Shown one piece after another: positions 42,027 to 44,813 of a stretch of 44,813 nucleotides of DNA. A model generated the notes under the pieces. That model saw only the letters and a list, made by a program, of their open reading frames with translations, had not been told where the DNA came from and did not search any database. The DNA comes from Serpula lacrymans var. lacrymans S7.9. Taxonomy: Eukaryota; Basidiomycota; Agaricomycetes; Boletales; Serpulaceae. Numbering within the stretch: position 1 is the first letter of the stretch; each line of letters starts with the position of its first letter. The stretch is from assembly GCF_000218685.1 (NCBI RefSeq), contig NW_006763290.1:3109975-3154787 (forward strand), in the 5' to 3' direction. Both the position numbers and the translations under genes were made by a program.

Positions 42027-44340
42027 TTAATCCCAGCCGATCTCCATGCTTTTGAAAGGTTTCACTATTTGGTCTTCGACCGTATAGCTATCCCAATCTA
42101 CCGGTGCTTTAAGCTCTGGTTTATCGCAATCAAGTAAGGCACGTTTCCAATGGTTCACTCGCTTAAAAAGATTATCAGTAACCTTTCTTGACACAAGCCA
42201 ACGGGAAGCGTTTGCAAATTTGAGTTTCCGCACATCCGCAATGACCCGACGGTCAGAGGATGACAGTGCAGAGGGCCCAGACGCCGCAAGGGGGGGGCCA
42301 CCCACTGGCAGAAGCAAGGAGTCCATTGGATCAGAAGCCGAAGCCTCCGACCCACCGGACTCAACCTGCTCTATGCGGGGACGGTCTTCACCGAGACGGA
42401 CTAACACCGAGTCATGCACCACCACGTCATCGCGACCGGGTCAGTGCACGAACATGGGGAAACCTGGCGACGGTACGTCACCAGCCGTGAATTTTCTACA
42501 ATATTCACGCCAATAGCCTACAATGCCTTCTTGCAGTTCTTTAGCGTCAAAATAATTCCAAACGGGGTTTAGTTGGCTTTTCAGGACTATAAGCGGGTCC
42601 ATCGCCGCATCGTCATCTTCCCGGACTAATAGCCGGTTTATCCAACGCTTATTCAATTCTTCCGAATTAAGCCATTTCTTTAACTCTCCGTCAGGGTAGC
42701 CACGTGCAACATACAGTTGATAGAGTCCTTGCATGCTCTCCAGGAACGTATCCTTGTGAGAACAGAGGGTAGCTAGCCATGAGATTTCTCCTAGAACAGC
42801 CCCACGTTTCATGTCTAGGGGGTGGTGGGAAATCCATGGAATTCTTTCGAGATGATTGTTCGCCTTCCTGTAAGGTTTCCATCGGATTCCGCCGATAGAG
42901 TCTAAGTATATTTGCATATCTAAAAATACTTGAGACATAGAAGGGTACTCCCAATCAATCACACAGTCTTCAAACTTTAACGTTTGTACGAGTCGAAGAG
43001 CTTCTAAAGCAGACGTTGCTTCGACTATAACAAACAAGTCATCAATGAACCGTTTGTACAATAATACGCGCGGATCACGCAGGAGTTCAGACCGAGTCTC
43101 GAAGTAGCGACCAAATAGGTTCGCCACGTCGGGGCTACTCGCAACGCCCATTGCTAGGCCTTTGAGTGCTCGGTAAATTGTTCCTTGAAACTGTGTCAAT
43201 AATTCTGAATGGGCCAGTTGCAGACACCGTTCAAAAAGCCAGTAAGCTTTAAGTTCGGTCCATTCGAGTAGATCAAGATCTGTCCGGCTGAAGTAGTGTT
43301 CTAAGAACGCTTCCAACATGATGTCTTCAGATCGCTTCACCGGAATGGACGGATAGTATGCCACTATATCTCCCGTCACTAAATATACTCGTCTGCGTCT
43401 GGTATCCAAACGATCAAGTGCTATAGCCATTTGTTTAGACGGAACTAAAATAGTCTCTGATCCGGAGATCACGGGTTTAAGCATCTTGCTTACATACTTC
43501 GCAGCTGGGTTCTGAATCGCATTATAGCAGGGGATTATCGGCCGCATCTTGGTCGGCGTCTTATGGATCTTTGGGATGCCATAAAATTCCGGGATCTTAT
43601 GTGTGCCGCCTGCCGGCGTCTTCTGGGAAGTGAAGAACGGAACCAGTTGTTTTCCATATGGGCTTGCGCCCGCCATATCGCTGCATTCTTGCGATAGCAT
43701 GCATTGTTTGTTTAATATCACGTTTGCCTCATTTTGACTTACGACCGCGTACTAGACAGGGTCGGACAACAGTGACAGACATCTTTCTATGAACCAGTCT
43801 TTCCTAATGACGGCTATTCCAAGATTTTTATCTGTAATCATGACCATATAGTTATTATCGGTCATGAATTATTTGAGTTTGGCCATGCGCGGATCTAAGG
43901 TAATTTTAGATCTATTTCCGCCATGTGTCTCGACCGGCATGGTGAGAATTGTGTTCTGCATGATGTTTCTTCTGATATCGAAGCTGCGCTCAATGTAGCC
44001 ATAATATGATTTCTCGGCAGTAGTTCTAACATGTTCTACCTCGTAATCAGGGTCATAAGCGTCTTTTTTAGGGTTCACTCCTGCTGCTAATCCGAAAAAG
44101 AACCGCCATCTTAAGCAATCTTCTAAGTCATTGTAAGTGGATAACAGTAAGTGAGTGTCTCGTTTTTGAACGAATTGGTATTTCATTCCCGCACTTAGGT
44201 GTATAGCGAGATGAGTTGGAACGGTAACGTTGGGTCCTAAATGTATTAAACCACGAAATCTGGCTGCCTCAAGAATTGAGATAAGCACGTGGTCTAGGAC
44301 GATACCGACGGCATCTGGGGCAGGAATACTTAATAAAAAG
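42027..44340 (-). pseudogene. Penelope-like element reverse transcriptase
   Basis: One frame on the minus strand runs from about 44340 to 42027, broken only by three stops: TAA at 43869-43871, TAG near 43753 and TGA at 42441-42443. The N-terminal part includes LEAARFRGLIHLGPNVTVP and YDPDYEVEH. Between the first two stops lies MITDKNLGIAVIRKDWFIE, the DKNLG motif that precedes Penelope RTs. Then IPEFYGIPKIHKTPTKMRPI (Penelope hallmark PKIHK), YLVTGDIVAYYPSIPV, LKGLAMGVASSPDVANLFGR, and the active site LYKRFIDDLFVIV with both Asp (about 43045). QVFLDMQIYL and the thumb follow. No GIY-YIG endonuclease is seen after the thumb; the C-terminus is Ser/Pro-rich. Endonuclease-lacking Penelope elements of fungi (Coprina-like) are known at telomeres. 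The 5' end is probably truncated. Confidence 0.8.
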
Positions 44341-44667
44341 TAGACCACAAGGTCTCCACGGCCTTCAAAAAAATACAGAAGCTCCACAACGCGCGCGTCA
44401 AAGAGAGGGTAAGTCTGAGTGCTTATCTTCAATCTGGGCCACACATAACTTCTTTTTCCCACCCCTTTACAGAAGAACGAGATTGACTTCGTGAAGAGGG
44501 CGGCCAAAAGGAGGAGGGAGTCAACGGACCAATCGGAGGGCGCAAGCGGAAGCAACGCGGCGCCTCCCCCTGCCAAGAAAGGCAAAAAAGGCAGAGAGCC
44601 TTACAAGGGGAAGATCAACAAGGTGAAGAAGGACGGGAAGGGCAAAGGGAAGGCCCCCCGGAAATAA
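44340..44667 (+). CDS. 3' end of a lysine-rich protein gene
   Basis: Two exons on the plus strand, about 44340-44408 and 44473-44667, joined in phase 0 by a textbook 64 bp intron (GTAAGT...CCCTTTACAG). The first reads DHKVSTAFKKIQKLHNARVK; the second starts KNEIDFVKRAAKRRRESTDQ, passes a small Ser/Ala/Pro stretch and ends in KGKINKVKKDGKGKGKAPRK before TAA. Lys is nearly always AAG and third positions are G/C-rich, unlike the transposon debris. The tail looks like a nuclear or nucleolar basic tail. An in-frame TAA lies at 44334, so upstream exons must be joined by another intron or were cut off by the Penelope element. An overlapping minus-strand open frame here is Leu-rich antisense. Confidence 0.6.
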
Positions 44668-44813
44668 TATACATCTTCGATAGCCGTTGTAACAGGGTAG
44701 AAGGTTGGAAGTCGTTTTTAGCACGCACCAGCCACCCTTTCTACTATACATGGACACTTTGTGCAGGGACTGTTTCTCAATTATACTTGGGACTGAACAA
44801 AAATTCATTTACA
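44668..44813 (+). other. 3' flank of the lysine-rich gene
   Basis: Non-coding and reaches the window edge. Probably 3' UTR. Confidence 0.4.

Noticed and set aside
42220..42516. Plus-strand ORF rich in Ser, Pro and Arg
   Set aside because: It is antisense to the C-terminal part of the Penelope-like frame, whose minus-strand reading continues in one frame across this stretch.
44473..44585. N-terminal extension of the Penelope-like ORF on the minus strand (starting near 44585)
   Set aside because: The Leu/Ala-rich translation looks like the antisense of the lysine-rich plus-strand exon, which has a good intron and stop.

Overview
The window looks like a transposon-rich piece of nuclear DNA from a filamentous basidiomycete, most likely an Agaricomycete (mushroom-forming fungus). 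The two resolvable protein-coding genes are split by 50-83 bp GT-AG introns, and the mobile elements are ones typical of mushroom genomes: PIF/Harbinger, Plavaka, Helitron, tyrosine-recombinase-type retroelements, Ty3/gypsy, Ty1/copia, a TET/JBP-like dioxygenase remnant and a Penelope-like element. The species cannot be read from the sequence.

Only three stretches look like host genes: a small three-exon gene (2770-3384, conserved-looking, function unknown), a nine-exon LRR-RhoGEF gene (22624-27034, about 1308 aa, Rho GTPase signalling), and the last two exons of a lysine-rich protein (about 44340-44667, + strand).

Layout. 1-1650: a tRNA-headed SINE-like repeat and a Helitron helicase fragment. 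1650-3400: promoter and the small gene. 3744-7189: a full-length but mutated PIF/Harbinger element (Myb/SANT-like ORF on +, DDE transposase on -, matching terminal inverted repeats). 7318-10250: remains of a DIRS-like retroelement (gag-like ORF, RT tail, RNase H). 10472-12058: a stack of solo LTRs from three families, one inserted inside another, with intact target-site duplications. 12640-16520: acidic-repeat ORF and a broken Plavaka transposase. 17920-20085: gypsy gag and protease split by an 801 bp TIR element. 20566-22136: a small intact ORF, a perfect 17 bp hairpin and another solo LTR. 22624-27034: the RhoGEF gene. 27384-31013: TET/JBP-like fragment, a 40 bp tandem repeat, and a gypsy gag/integrase remnant between two LTR copies. 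31100-40500: mostly decayed repeats, including a second SINE copy, an unknown ORF split by an LTR and a MITE, two foldback MITEs (one inside a gypsy RT), and a copia integrase fragment. About 40540-44340: a more GC-rich Penelope-like element on the minus strand, abutting the lysine-rich gene.

Nearly every transposon reading frame is broken, often at codons one C-to-T step from CAA, CAG or CGA, whereas the RhoGEF gene splices into a single open frame. This fits an old, silenced transposon graveyard around a few maintained genes. I found no CRISPR array, rRNA operon or intact tRNA gene, and no intact autonomous transposon.
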